From Oscillospiraceae bacterium (lineage in GTDB: Bacteria > Bacillota > Clostridia > Oscillospirales > Oscillospiraceae): a stretch of DNA of 64,000 nucleotides. The notes below the pieces were generated by a model, which saw nothing but the letters and a program-made list of their open reading frames with translations, had not been told where the DNA came from and ran no database searches. Positions 54,998 through 62,884 of this stretch are shown here, in pieces. Position numbers and translations under genes: made by a program. The DNA lies in contig JAFVXA010000058.1 in assembly GCA_017501355.1 (NCBI GenBank), positions 48,084 to 112,083 on the forward strand. Reading direction: 5' to 3'. Position 1 is the first letter of the stretch; every line of letters starts with the position of its first letter.

Positions 54998-56758
54998 TCA
55001 GTCGTGGCGGGGCTGCAGGATGGGAAGAGTCAGGCGAATGGTGGTGCCGGGCTCCTCCTTGGGGACAACGGAGAGCTTGCCACCGTGCTTTTCCACGATC
55101 TCCTTCGCAATGGAAAGACCAAGACCTGTGCCGCCGGATTCGCGGCTGCGGGCTTTGTCTACACGGTAAAAACGCTCGAAAATGCGGTCACGGTCTGCCA
55201 CGGGAATACCGATACCGTTGTCCGCCACGTCGAGATAAATATAGTCACTGTCGGAAGTGGCGGTGACGCGGATATTGCCGCCGTCGGGGGTATACTTGAT
55301 GGCGTTGCCGAGGATGTTCATCATCACCTGTTCCAGGCGACCGCGGTCACCGGTGACGAGAGGAAGGGTCTCGCAGGAAACGGTGAGGGTGTGGCGGTGC
55401 TGACGGGCTGCCAGCTCCACCGCGCGGGCAACGCTTTCGATGGCGGCATTGAAGTCAAAGCGTGCCATGCACATCTCCGTGCGTCCAGAGTCGAGGCGGG
55501 AGAGGGTCAGCAGATCCTGCACGATATGGGTCATGCGATCGGATTCGCTGATGATGATGTCGAGGAAGTTGTTGCTCAGCTCCTCGGGGATATCGCCGCC
55601 ACTGTCACGAAGGGTCTCGGCATAGCTGCGGACATTGGTGAGGGGGGTGCGGAGTTCATGGGAAACATTTGCCACAAATTCCTTGCGCTGCTCCTCCTGT
55701 CTGCGCTGCTCTGTCACGTCGTGGAGCACGACCAGTACACCGCCGCTGTCACGATCGGAGAAAGGGGCAAAGTAGAGATCCAGTGCGCGGTCACCGCTGC
55801 GAAGCTCCGATTCAAGGAAGTTCGGGCGCTGCAGCTGCAGCACATGGGACAAGGGGAAGATGTCGCCGAAAATGCTGTGGTACTGCTCGCCACTGACATC
55901 ACGACCCAGCATATCGTCCACGGCAGGGTTGCAGTGGATGATGCTGCCGGAGGGATCAAAGGCAACCACACCGTCAGTCATGTGAAGAAACAGAGTGTCC
56001 AGTTTGCTGCGCTCATTCTCCACGGCGGAGAGCGTGCTCTGCAGGACGGCGGACATATCGTTGAAGGTGCCCGTGAGGATGCCGATCTCGTCGGCAGACT
56101 CCACATCCAGCGTTTCTCCGAAATCTCCCGCCGCCACGCGCTCGGCACCCTGCGTGAGCTTTTCGATGGGGTTGACCATTGCCTTGCTCAGCAGCAGGCT
56201 CAGCAGCACGGAGATCAGCAGACCGATGACCAGCGCCTGCAGAATGATTTGGAAGAGCTGGCTGCTCAGTTCGCTGACGGTCTCACGGTTGTCGAGAATA
56301 TAGATGATGAAGGAGTTTTCGCCGCCGGAGATGGGGATGGCGGCATCCATGTAGGAGGCGGCAATATTGCTGGCATCGCCCACGCTGCCGTTGCGGGCAG
56401 CAAGCAGATTGGGCGTTGCGGCAAGCGCCCTGCCGCTGGTTTCGTCAGAGCCGGAAAGAAATGTGCCGGTGACACCGTCAAGAATATAGTAGTTGCGGGT
56501 GTTGTAGTCGATACCGAGGGCGCCGGTGTTTGCCTCCATAATGGTTTGCAGACGCTCGGCACCGTTCTCCTGTGCGGCTTCACTGCGGAGGGTGGAGACA
56601 AACTGGGCATCGGAAAAGGTGCGGTCCACCTGCTCATAAAACGAGTCGATATAAAAGCTGGAAACGCCGGTGATGAGGAACGCACCCACCACCGCCATCA
56701 GAGAGGTGATGAGCAGAAGCATGATCATCACAAGCTTCATGTGAAGACTGCGGAACAT
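54998..56758 (-). CDS. walK: Sensor histidine kinase WalK
   Basis: 586 residues; start at 56758 after AAAGGAGG. Membrane segments about 7-32 and 165-190 enclose a PDC-like extracellular sensor; HAMP about 190-240; PAS about 255-345 (NPAVDDMLGRDVSG); HisKA with phospho-His near 367 (FVANVSHELRTPLTNV); HATPase with NILGNAIKYTPDGG, DNGIGIPVADRDRIF and GGTGLGLSIA. Domain set and order equal WalK. It senses cell-wall state and phosphorylates WalR. Confidence 0.92.
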   Translation of the reverse strand: MFRSLHMKLVMIMLLLITSLMAVVGAFLITGVSSFYIDSFYEQVDRTFSDAQFVSTLRSEAAQENGAERLQTIMEANTGALGIDYNTRNYYILDGVTGTFLSGSDETSGRALAATPNLLAARNGSVGDASNIAASYMDAAIPISGGENSFIIYILDNRETVSELSSQLFQIILQALVIGLLISVLLSLLLSKAMVNPIEKLTQGAERVAAGDFGETLDVESADEIGILTGTFNDMSAVLQSTLSAVENERSKLDTLFLHMTDGVVAFDPSGSIIHCNPAVDDMLGRDVSGEQYHSIFGDIFPLSHVLQLQRPNFLESELRSGDRALDLYFAPFSDRDSGGVLVVLHDVTEQRRQEEQRKEFVANVSHELRTPLTNVRSYAETLRDSGGDIPEELSNNFLDIIISESDRMTHIVQDLLTLSRLDSGRTEMCMARFDFNAAIESVARAVELAARQHRHTLTVSCETLPLVTGDRGRLEQVMMNILGNAIKYTPDGGNIRVTATSDSDYIYLDVADNGIGIPVADRDRIFERFYRVDKARSRESGGTGLGLSIAKEIVEKHGGKLSVVPKEEPGTTIRLTLPILQPRHD

Positions 56759-56795
56759 TCCCGAGCCCTCCTTTCGCAGAGATTCGGGCGATGGA

Positions 56796-57539
56796 TCACT
56801 TCTCGGAAACGCCCTGATTGGAGAAATAGTAACCCACACCGCGGCGGGTCAGAATGTACACGGGTTCGGCAGGAACATCCTCCAGTTTTTCGCGCAGGCG
56901 GCGCACGGTGACATCCACCGTGCGGGCATCATCGCCCACATAACCGTAATTCCAGACCTGCTCCATGAGATCCACGCGGGAATAGACCTTGTTGGGGTGG
57001 CTTGCAAGGAAGGTCAGCAGTTCATACTCGCGCTGGGTCAGGTCAATGGGACTGCCGTTCTTAAAGACCTGAAAACTGTCGGTATGGAGGGTCAGATTTT
57101 CTGCGAGTGCCATGACGGAATCATTCACAGGCGCGGCGGCAGGGGCGGGAGATGCCGCTGCGACCTTGCTGCGGCGAATGTTCGCCTTCACTCTTGCCAT
57201 GAGCTCGCGGACAGAGAATGGCTTGGTGATGTAGTCGTCCGCGCCGATCTCAAGACCGAGGATCTTATCCTCCTCTTCCTCCCGGGCGGTGAGGATGATG
57301 ATGGGAACATTGTCCCCCTCGTCCCGCAGCGCCTTGCACACGTCAAAGCCGATCATGCGGGGCAGCATCACATCCAGCAGGATGAGATCGGGCTTATGCT
57401 CGCGTGCCAGTCCCAGACCGGTTTCGCCGTCATAGGCTTCCAGCGTGTTGTAGTTCTCGCGCTGCAGATTGAAGCGGAGAATGTCCACGATATTCTTTTC
57501 GTCCTCTACGATGAGGACGGTTTTCTTCGTTGCATCCAT
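56796..57539 (-). CDS. walR: Response regulator WalR (OmpR family)
   Basis: 247 residues. Receiver with Asp56 (LILLDVMLP), switch Thr in IILTAREEE and Lys in YITKPFSV; OmpR-type winged helix at 150-240 (LTQREYELLTFLASHPNKVYSRVDLMEQVWNYGYVGDDARTVDV). A Pro/Ala-rich linker (AAASPAPAAAPV) is longer than usual. Lies 18 bases after the NUDIX gene, so the operon starts there. Confidence 0.93.
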   Translation of the reverse strand: MDATKKTVLIVEDEKNIVDILRFNLQRENYNTLEAYDGETGLGLAREHKPDLILLDVMLPRMIGFDVCKALRDEGDNVPIIILTAREEEEDKILGLEIGADDYITKPFSVRELMARVKANIRRSKVAAASPAPAAAPVNDSVMALAENLTLHTDSFQVFKNGSPIDLTQREYELLTFLASHPNKVYSRVDLMEQVWNYGYVGDDARTVDVTVRRLREKLEDVPAEPVYILTRRGVGYYFSNQGVSEK

Positions 57540-57557
57540 GGGTATCCTCTCTCTTTC

Positions 57558-58094
57558 TCAGATGTTCAGATACAGCTTTGCCTTCAGAACGCCTGCCACA
57601 GTCTTGGCATCGGCGATCTCGTTTCGCAGAATACGCTGCAGCAGCACCTCCAGCGGGATGCGCTCGGAGCGAAGGAACTCATCCTCGTCGGGCTTGGCTT
57701 CGCCGAAGGTGAGGTTCTTCGCAAGGAAGAGGTGCAGCGTTTCGCCGTAGCAGCCGGGGGAGGGATAGAGCTTGCCGAGAGGCTGGAAGAAACCGGGGGT
57801 CGCACCGGTCTCCTCCTTCAGCTCGCGCAGGGCGGCAAGATAGGGGTCTTCGCCCTTTTCCAGCTTGCCTGCGGGGATTTCCAGCACAGGCTCGTTGAAC
57901 ACATAGCGGAACTGCTCGACCATCAGGACATTGTTTTCGTCATCCAGTGCCACGATTGCCACGCCGCCGGGATGATCGGCGACCTCTCTCATAGCGAGAG
58001 AGCCGTCAGGCAGGGTCACAGTGTCCACATGGACGGTCAGAATACGTCCGCTGAATTTTTCTTCACGACTGACAAAACGTTCGGTCAGATCCAT
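57558..58094 (-). CDS. nudF: NUDIX hydrolase, ADP-ribose pyrophosphatase type
   Basis: 178 residues. Complete Nudix box GKLEKGEDPYLAALRELKEETGA inside a NudF/ADPRase-like protein (ALRELKEETG, YPSPGCYGETLHLFLA). Hydrolyses ADP-ribose or similar nucleotide sugars. First gene of the transcript reading into walRK. Confidence 0.92.
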   Translation of the reverse strand: MDLTERFVSREEKFSGRILTVHVDTVTLPDGSLAMREVADHPGGVAIVALDDENNVLMVEQFRYVFNEPVLEIPAGKLEKGEDPYLAALRELKEETGATPGFFQPLGKLYPSPGCYGETLHLFLAKNLTFGEAKPDEDEFLRSERIPLEVLLQRILRNEIADAKTVAGVLKAKLYLNI

Positions 58095-58193
58095 TTGATA
58101 AGCCGCCTTTCTGCATTTTTCTTCTTATTTCTGTGATATGATGGAATCCCCGCACCACGGACGGGGAACAGATGCGCATACCAATACAAATAT

Positions 58194-58223
58194 AGTATAG
58201 CACAGAGCGATGCTTCTTTACAA
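58194..58223 (-). promoter_or_regulatory. Promoter of nudF-wal operon
   Basis: Minus strand TTGTAA, 18 bases, TATACT with TGC before it. Confidence 0.6.
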
Positions 58224-58248
58224 GTTTATTTCAAATGAGGCGCGGGAC

Positions 58249-58277
58249 TTGCCGAGGGGAAACAGTTGTGCTATACT
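58249..58277 (+). promoter_or_regulatory. Promoter of smpB
   Basis: TTGCCG, 17 bases, TATACT with TGC before it; about 45 bases before the start. Confidence 0.65.
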
Positions 58278-58321
58278 TGAGCGCGTAATGTTGATTTTCC
58301 GGCAGAAAGGAGGTTTCCACC

Positions 58322-58789
58322 ATGGAAAAACAGGGTATCAAAATTGCCGCACAGAACCGAAAAGCCCGTCACGATTATTTCGTGGAGGACACCTACGAAG
58401 CCGGCATCGAATTGTTCGGAACGGAAGTGAAGTCCATCCGTCAGGGCACGCTGAATCTGAAGGATTCCTACTGCGTGGTGAAAAACGGAGAGCTGTTGGT
58501 GCTCAGTATGCATATCTCCCCCTATGAGAAGGGCAACATCTTCAACCGTGACCCCGACCGCCCCAAGCGACTACTCATGCACAAGCGGGAGATCCGCAAG
58601 CTGCAGGCATTGGTGCAGCAGGATGGCTACGCCCTTGTGCCATTGCAGGTCTATTTCAAAAACGCCCGCGTGAAGCTGGAGATCGGTCTTTGCAAGGGTA
58701 AGAAAAACTACGATAAGCGAGAATCCACCGCCCAGCGCGATGCCAAGCGGGAAATGGATCGCACAATGAAAGAACAGCGCCGCCGATAA
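58322..58789 (+). CDS. smpB: SsrA-binding protein SmpB
   Basis: 155 residues, binds tmRNA for trans-translation. [38 protein letters not shown] and [15 protein letters not shown] are characteristic; the basic C-terminal tail ([23 protein letters not shown]) enters the mRNA channel. AAAGGAGG upstream. Its RNA partner ssrA is 660 bases downstream. Confidence 0.96.
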   Translation: MEKQGIKIAAQNRKARHDYFVEDTYEAGIELFGTEVKSIRQGTLNLKDSYCVVKNGELLVLSMHISPYEKGNIFNRDPDRPKRLLMHKREIRKLQALVQQDGYALVPLQVYFKNARVKLEIGLCKGKKNYDKRESTAQRDAKREMDRTMKEQRRR

Positions 58790-58815
58790 GCGGCAGAGGA
58801 AAGGAAACAGAGACT

Positions 58816-59349
58816 ATGTCTGAGATCAAGAATCCCATTGTGACCATCGAAATGGAAAGCGGCGCCGTGATGAAGGGTGAGCTGTACCCTGCACTGGCAC
58901 CCAACACCGTGAATAACTTTATTGACCTTGCCAACTCCGGCTATTACGATGGTCTGATTTTCCACCGCGTGATCCCCGGCTTCATGATCCAGGGCGGCTG
59001 CCCCAATGGCAACGGCATGGGTGGTCCCGGCTATTCCATCAAGGGTGAATTTAAGGCAAACGGCTTCCTGCAGAATGATCTGAAGCACACCACCGGTGTG
59101 CTGTCTATGGCTCGTGCGATGGATCCCAACTCTGCCGGCAGCCAGTTCTTCATCATGGTGGACGATGCGCCCCATCTGGATGACCAGTATGCCGCATTCG
59201 GTCTGATCTACGATAACGCCGATGCTGCCATTGCCATCTCCCGCGTGAACCGCAATCTCATGAACAACAAGCCCATGAAGCCCCAGACCATCAAGTCCAT
59301 CCGCGTGGAGACCTTCGGAGTGGAATATCCCGCACCCGAGAAGATCTGA
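58816..59349 (+). CDS. ppiB: Cyclophilin-type peptidyl-prolyl isomerase
   Basis: 177 residues, cytoplasmic (no signal peptide). FHRVIPGFMIQGG (catalytic Arg) and GSQFFIMVDDAPHLDDQYAAFG are the cyclophilin core. Follows smpB by 26 bases, likely co-transcribed. Confidence 0.95.
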   Translation: MSEIKNPIVTIEMESGAVMKGELYPALAPNTVNNFIDLANSGYYDGLIFHRVIPGFMIQGGCPNGNGMGGPGYSIKGEFKANGFLQNDLKHTTGVLSMARAMDPNSAGSQFFIMVDDAPHLDDQYAAFGLIYDNADAAIAISRVNRNLMNNKPMKPQTIKSIRVETFGVEYPAPEKI

Positions 59350-59358
59350 GAAAACAAC

Positions 59359-59388
59359 AACGCCGACCGCTCGCGAGGGCGGTCGGTG
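59359..59388 (+). terminator. Hairpin after ppiB, terminator-like
   Basis: GC-rich 8-9-bp stem (CCGACCGC / GCGGTCGG) without a T-run; a weak or Rho-assisted end. Confidence 0.45.
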
Positions 59389-59447
59389 GAAATCAAACGA
59401 GAAGCACAGCAGTGTTGCTTGTCTTTGAATCACACTTTGCTTGATAT

Positions 59448-59794
59448 GGGGGCGTACCGGTTTCGACGGGGGTGTGGATCCAGGATAAGCGGGCGGATGC
59501 GCCCAGCATCCAAAAAATGGGCAAATTATAAATTAAACAACACTAATACTGTTGCTATCGCTGCCTAACTAATGGCAGCCGTCCGACCCGGGAGTGCCAC
59601 GGCCCGGGAAGGGCGTCGTTGAGTGGCGTCCGTGAGGCGGGTAAGAGTTGCCACGCCCACGCATCATGACTCTACTGAATCCCGCAGTGTGACAGTTCAC
59701 GTCGGGAGGAGGGAATGTAAATAACTGCCTGCGCCCGGAGAAAATCCTGAGGAAGTGCTTTCGGACAGGGGTTCGACTCCCCTCGCCTCCACCA
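59448..59794 (+). ncRNA. ssrA: Transfer-messenger RNA
   Basis: One-piece tmRNA, 347 bases. Acceptor stem GGGGGCG (59448-59454) pairs with CGCCTCC before the encoded ACCA end; conserved GGTTTCGACGGGG near the 5' end and TTCGACTCCCCT T-arm near the 3' end. Resume codon GCA at 59521; tag ANYKLNNTNTVAIAA, stop TAA at 59566-59568. Rescues stalled ribosomes with SmpB. The 3' end appears to be the insertion site of the adjacent element. Confidence 0.97.
59771..59794 (+). other. Probable attachment site core (3' end of ssrA)
   Basis: Inference: tyrosine integrases of this context use the tmRNA T-arm/acceptor end as attB, and the integrase gene begins 160 bases away with its stop facing this site. 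The second copy would lie beyond the right edge. Confidence 0.55.
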
Positions 59795-59798
59795 AAAT

Positions 59799-59834
59799 AA
59801 AAATCCGCTGAGCCACAAGGCTTGGCGGATTTTT
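59799..59834 (+). terminator. Terminator of ssrA
   Basis: 16-bp stem (59799-59814 / 59819-59834, one G-U) ending in TTTTT. Confidence 0.92.
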
Positions 59835-59917
59835 ATTGCTCCTACAAGGGTTTGCTGGTTTGCGTGAAATTATTAAAAAGGAAAATCAAGCATCAAAAAA
59901 GCAAAGGAAATATAAAA

Positions 59918-59952
59918 ATTGCACATGAAATTGCACACGCGATTGCACATGA
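59918..59952. repeat. Three direct repeats with 12-bp period beside the att site
   Basis: ATTGCACAYGM at 59918, 59930 and 59942. Candidate arm-type binding sites for the integrase. Confidence 0.55.
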
Positions 59953-59955
59953 AAA

Positions 59956-60972
59956 TCAAGGAGACGGGAGCATGGACTCCATATAGGAGTCGATCAGCTG
60001 GTCGTATTGCAGCTCCTTTTCCTTGATGGTGTGCTGGTAGACATTTTTAAGCATGCTGTTAGTGGCGTGACCGATACGCTTCATGCCGTACTTGTCCGGG
60101 ACTCCTGCGGCGAGCATGACGGAAGCATTGAAATGGCGCAGGGCGTGGAATGAGAAGTGAGGGACACCAGCCTTGTCGCAGATCCGGCGAAAGCCGTTAT
60201 ATACGGCGTGAGTGGTCAGGGGTACAAGATACTCTCCTTCAGGCTGCTGCTGAATCAATTCGCACAGATGCGGAGGGACGCGGATGATGCGGGTACCGGC
60301 GTAGGATTTTGTATCCTTCAGAACCATGCCTTCTTCACCCATGACGCGAGCGTGATCGATATGCAGCATATCCCCGCGAAGGCTGCTCTTTTTCAGAGCC
60401 AGGATCTCCGACTGCCGCAGACCCAGCCAAACGGCAAGAAGGATGGGCAATTCATACTTACTGCCGCGAGCGGCTTCGAGAATTGCTTTGATCTCGTTCT
60501 CGGTAGGGATTGCCACCTCGTTCTTGACCTTGCGGGGGAGTGTAGTGCGGAGCGTCATAGAGGGATGATATGCACCCAGGACAGCAGAGAGCAGACCATG
60601 GGCGTTGGCGACGGTTTTATGGGTGCGTGTCTTGGCAAGCTTATTCACCCATCGCTGCACCTGATCCTGCGTGAGAGTCGAAATCGGAACACTGCGGATG
60701 TCGCCCATCAGATTGCGCTGGATCTTGCGATACCCGGCGATGGTGGACGGAGAAAGGATAGAGTCCTTGGACTCGATATAGCGATCAACAGCCTCGGAAA
60801 CAGAGAGGTGCTTTGCGGGCTTGACGGCTTCAGCTGCCCTTGTCTTTAGACTGACAGCCCAATAATATGCCTCGTCCTGCGTGTCAAAGGACTGCGAGTG
60901 CCGTTTGCCATCGATCAGTACCTGCATATACCAGCGCCCGGAAGGGAGCTTCTTGGGAGTGGGGAGTTTCAT
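59956..60972 (-). CDS. int: Tyrosine site-specific recombinase (integrase)
   Basis: 338 residues. N-terminal AP2-like arm-binding domain (SGRWYMQVLIDGKRHSQSFDTQDEA), SAM-like core-binding domain about 55-150, catalytic domain with Arg186 (GLRQSE), His276 and Arg279 (HALRH), His302 (IGHAT) and nucleophile Tyr312 (VYQHT). All catalytic residues are intact. Transcribed toward ssrA. Would integrate and excise the element at the tmRNA end. Confidence 0.95.
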   Translation of the reverse strand: MKLPTPKKLPSGRWYMQVLIDGKRHSQSFDTQDEAYYWAVSLKTRAAEAVKPAKHLSVSEAVDRYIESKDSILSPSTIAGYRKIQRNLMGDIRSVPISTLTQDQVQRWVNKLAKTRTHKTVANAHGLLSAVLGAYHPSMTLRTTLPRKVKNEVAIPTENEIKAILEAARGSKYELPILLAVWLGLRQSEILALKKSSLRGDMLHIDHARVMGEEGMVLKDTKSYAGTRIIRVPPHLCELIQQQPEGEYLVPLTTHAVYNGFRRICDKAGVPHFSFHALRHFNASVMLAAGVPDKYGMKRIGHATNSMLKNVYQHTIKEKELQYDQLIDSYMESMLPSP

Positions 60973-61024
60973 GGGATCACCTCTTTCAAATTACCAATAT
61001 TTGCATACAGACAAACAGCTGACG

Positions 61025-61056
61025 CACCTCTACAATTTTTTGTGGAGGTGTTTTTT
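61025..61056 (+). promoter_or_regulatory. Terminator-shaped hairpin covering the immA ribosome binding site
   Basis: 11-bp stem (61025-61035 / 61040-61050, one G-U) with TTTT loop, followed by six Ts and then the ATG at 61057. The right arm contains the GGAGGTG ribosome binding site. Confidence 0.7.
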
Positions 61057-61617
61057 ATGGATTACAGAAAATATCAAGCATCACGAAACCTCGCATGGGA
61101 AGTGCTGCTGCGGGAAGGTGTGTGCAAGCTCCCAGTGAGCACAAGCAAGCTGTGCCGCTCTATGGGCATTCATCTGCTGTATGGAGATACCGGAGCAGGG
61201 AATGACGGATACAGCACCATGGTCGACGGCGGCATGTATATCGTGATCCGTGAGGGCATGAGCCTCGGAAGAACGAGGTTCACTGTCGCCCATGAGCTGG
61301 GGCATATCCTTTTGGGGCACGTTGGTACATATTCGCTGGTCAATCGAGAGCCGTCCTCGACTGACAATCCCATCGAGAGAGAAGCCAATGTGTTTGCATC
61401 CCGTCTGCTGGCACCGGCCTGTGTGCTGTGGGGCTGCGAAGCCAGGACGGCGGATGAGATTGCCGAGCTATGCAATATCAGCCGACGGGCGGCGGAGATC
61501 CGTGCCGAGCGCATGGCAGAGCTAATCAGACGAAACAAGTTCCTGAGTTCGCCGGTGGAACGGCAAGTATATGAACAGTTTTTGCCGTTTATACGTTCTC
61601 GTCAGAAACTGGTATGA
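61057..61617 (+). CDS. immA: ImmA/IrrE-family metallopeptidase
   Basis: 186 residues; start at 61057 after GGAGGTG. Zinc site HELGH (His79, Glu80, His83) in TRFTVAHELGHILLGH and a third ligand Glu near 107-109 (PIEREANVFASRLL). In ICEBs1 and many prophages ImmA cleaves the XRE repressor to induce the element; the convergent repressor gene is the natural partner. In ICEBs1 the pair is co-directional, here convergent with a 29-base overlap of the 3' ends. Confidence 0.92.
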   Translation: MDYRKYQASRNLAWEVLLREGVCKLPVSTSKLCRSMGIHLLYGDTGAGNDGYSTMVDGGMYIVIREGMSLGRTRFTVAHELGHILLGHVGTYSLVNREPSSTDNPIEREANVFASRLLAPACVLWGCEARTADEIAELCNISRRAAEIRAERMAELIRRNKFLSSPVERQVYEQFLPFIRSRQKLV

Positions 61618-62260
61618 ACTGGTCGAGCATGGATCTGAACAGGGCCATTTGCTCGTCGGTAACCTCACGCTCAACAATGCTGCCATCACGACCGATGGTG
61701 CGGATTACATTTGTGTCCTGTGACCGTCTGTGCGCGAGATGATGCGATTCGTCCGCGTCAGAATAGAGGGGATCGTCAGTGTTGCAAAGAAGATAGTCGT
61801 AACTGGTGGCGAGCACTCTTGCGAGCGCATGGACGGCATTTGGATCCAAGCGATCAAATTGACCGTGCTCCAGCTTTGTGATAGTGGCAGGGGGGAGGTG
61901 GATGCGTTTTGCGACCTCATCGATGGTGAGTCCGAGTTCTTCCCTGCGAGATCGGATGCGTTGGGCGATATTGTTTGCCTCCTTAACAGAGAGCGCTGGT
62001 AAATAATTGAGAAGAGGATCGTTGGGGACAGAGAGGTAAACAGGAGCATCGCATTTGCAGACAATGTAGTCGTGGCTAACATGCAGTGCATTAGCGATAG
62101 CTACAACCACTGGCAATTTGATACGATCAAACTCTCCGCGTTCATAACGAGAAATAGTAGAAAGGGAGACGCCGGCTCTATCTGCAACATCTTTTAGGGT
62201 TAGATTTAGCTCTTTGCGACGATGTTCAATTCGGCGTCCAATGTCTTTAGGATTCGTCAT
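61589..62260 (-). CDS. Element repressor with two tandem XRE HTH domains
   Basis: 223 residues. HTH 1 at about 8-68 and HTH 2 at about 98-159 align along their whole length including the trailing DY(I/L)(V/L)C and DAPVY/DDPLY segments, so the protein arose by internal duplication; a 60-residue tail (IGRDGSIVEREVTDEQMALFRSML) may dimerise or be the protease target. GAGGTGA before the ATG. Likely ImmR/CI-type repressor of the divergent early genes. Confidence 0.9.
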   Translation of the reverse strand: MTNPKDIGRRIEHRRKELNLTLKDVADRAGVSLSTISRYERGEFDRIKLPVVVAIANALHVSHDYIVCKCDAPVYLSVPNDPLLNYLPALSVKEANNIAQRIRSRREELGLTIDEVAKRIHLPPATITKLEHGQFDRLDPNAVHALARVLATSYDYLLCNTDDPLYSDADESHHLAHRRSQDTNVIRTIGRDGSIVEREVTDEQMALFRSMLDQFIPVSDENV

Positions 62261-62412
62261 TTATATCACCTCGTGAGGATAGCTTATCACAAAAATTTGC
62301 ACAGCGCAACCGAAAATAGAAAAAAGTTTGCGTAGAGCTATTGACAAGCTTTGAAAGTATGGTAGTATAATTGTAGTTCGCGTAGCGCGAATATAGAGAG
62401 GAGGTGTGAAAG
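62261..62412. promoter_or_regulatory. Lysogeny switch: divergent promoters with three operators
   Basis: Related 15-base sites: O1 62296-62310, O2 62327-62341, O3 62377-62391 (perfect dyad TTCGCGTAGCGCGAA). Plus-strand promoter TTGACA (62341-62346) with TAGTAT/TATAAT at 62363-62371; minus-strand TTGCGC, 17 bases, TAAGCT for the repressor, overlapped by O1. Confidence 0.7.
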
Positions 62413-62619
62413 ATGGTCGACACACAGAAGATTCAGACGAGAATGAAGGAGAGGAAGATTACGCAAGTTCGGCTTGCAGAGCGCCTGGGTCTTGCAAAGG
62501 CTACGGTATCGCAGAAGTTGAACAACGTGAGACCCATGTTCCTTGATGAAGCGGAAGCGATCTGCGAAGCATTGGAGATTCCAGACGATGAGTTTGGCGC
62601 TTATTTTTTTAAACAGTGA
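62413..62619 (+). CDS. Cro-like XRE-family DNA-binding protein
   Basis: 68 residues, a single HTH (MKERKITQVRLAERLGLAKATVSQKLNN) and short tail. First early gene of the element, divergent from the repressor; GAGGAGGTG before the ATG. By position a Cro or excision-control protein. Confidence 0.88.
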   Translation: MVDTQKIQTRMKERKITQVRLAERLGLAKATVSQKLNNVRPMFLDEAEAICEALEIPDDEFGAYFFKQ

Positions 62620-62634
62620 TTTGCGTAACGCGAA
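62620..62634 (+). promoter_or_regulatory. Fourth operator, just after the Cro-like gene
   Basis: TTTGCGTAACGCGAA, 13 of 15 identical to O3, starting at the base after the stop codon. Confidence 0.6.
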
Positions 62635-62710
62635 AATTGCTAAGATATGTAGGTGTTCTCAAAGAGGGCAACGAAAACGCCCGCCGAGGACGGCGGACAA
62701 AGGAGGACTT

Positions 62711-62884
62711 ATGAAGATCGAAATGAAAAAGCCCGCTAAAAAAAGCGGGCTGAGAGGTGGACAACTTGTGTGCGTGGAAACCGAGGACATGCGAGGTGTC
62801 CGCAAGAGTTACTACGGGGTGCCCAACTGGAGAGTTCTGCTGGCTCTGAGGATCCTCAGAGTGGGTGCCACTCGGCAACGGTAA
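62711..62884 (+). CDS. Small basic protein of the element
   Basis: 57 residues, Lys/Arg-rich (MKIEMKKPAKKSGLRGGQL..), AGGAGG five bases before the ATG and a CCGCCG/CGGCGG hairpin (62681-62696) upstream. No recognised domain; the basic charge would suit nucleic-acid binding. Codons 7-14 coincide with a minus-strand terminator (62730-62751). Overlaps the convergent next gene by 29 bases. Confidence 0.65.
   Translation: MKIEMKKPAKKSGLRGGQLVCVETEDMRGVRKSYYGVPNWRVLLALRILRVGATRQR
62730..62751 (-). terminator. Minus-strand terminator inside the small basic-protein gene
   Basis: 7-bp stem AGCCCGC / GCGGGCT with an 8-base loop, followed on the minus strand by TTTTTCATTT. Suited to the gene at 62856-63098. 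Confidence 0.6.

Noticed and set aside
53702..56911. Very long open frame on the plus strand (over 1000 codons) opposite yycH-walK-walR
   Set aside because: Antisense artefact of codon bias in GC-rich genes; no ribosome binding site, His/Gln/Arg-rich nonsense composition, while the minus strand carries full WalK/WalR motifs. The same applies to 4029-6875, 11617-13956, 17348-19702 and 46249-48186.
54976..57539. Reading the two-component system as PhoPR rather than WalRK
   Set aside because: PhoR lacks following YycH/YycI-type genes; the PAS-HAMP arrangement plus walJ and rlmH nearby supports WalRK.
59386..59568. Short open frame ending in ANYKLNNTNTVAIAA
   Set aside because: This is the tmRNA tag reading frame with upstream read-in, not a protein gene.
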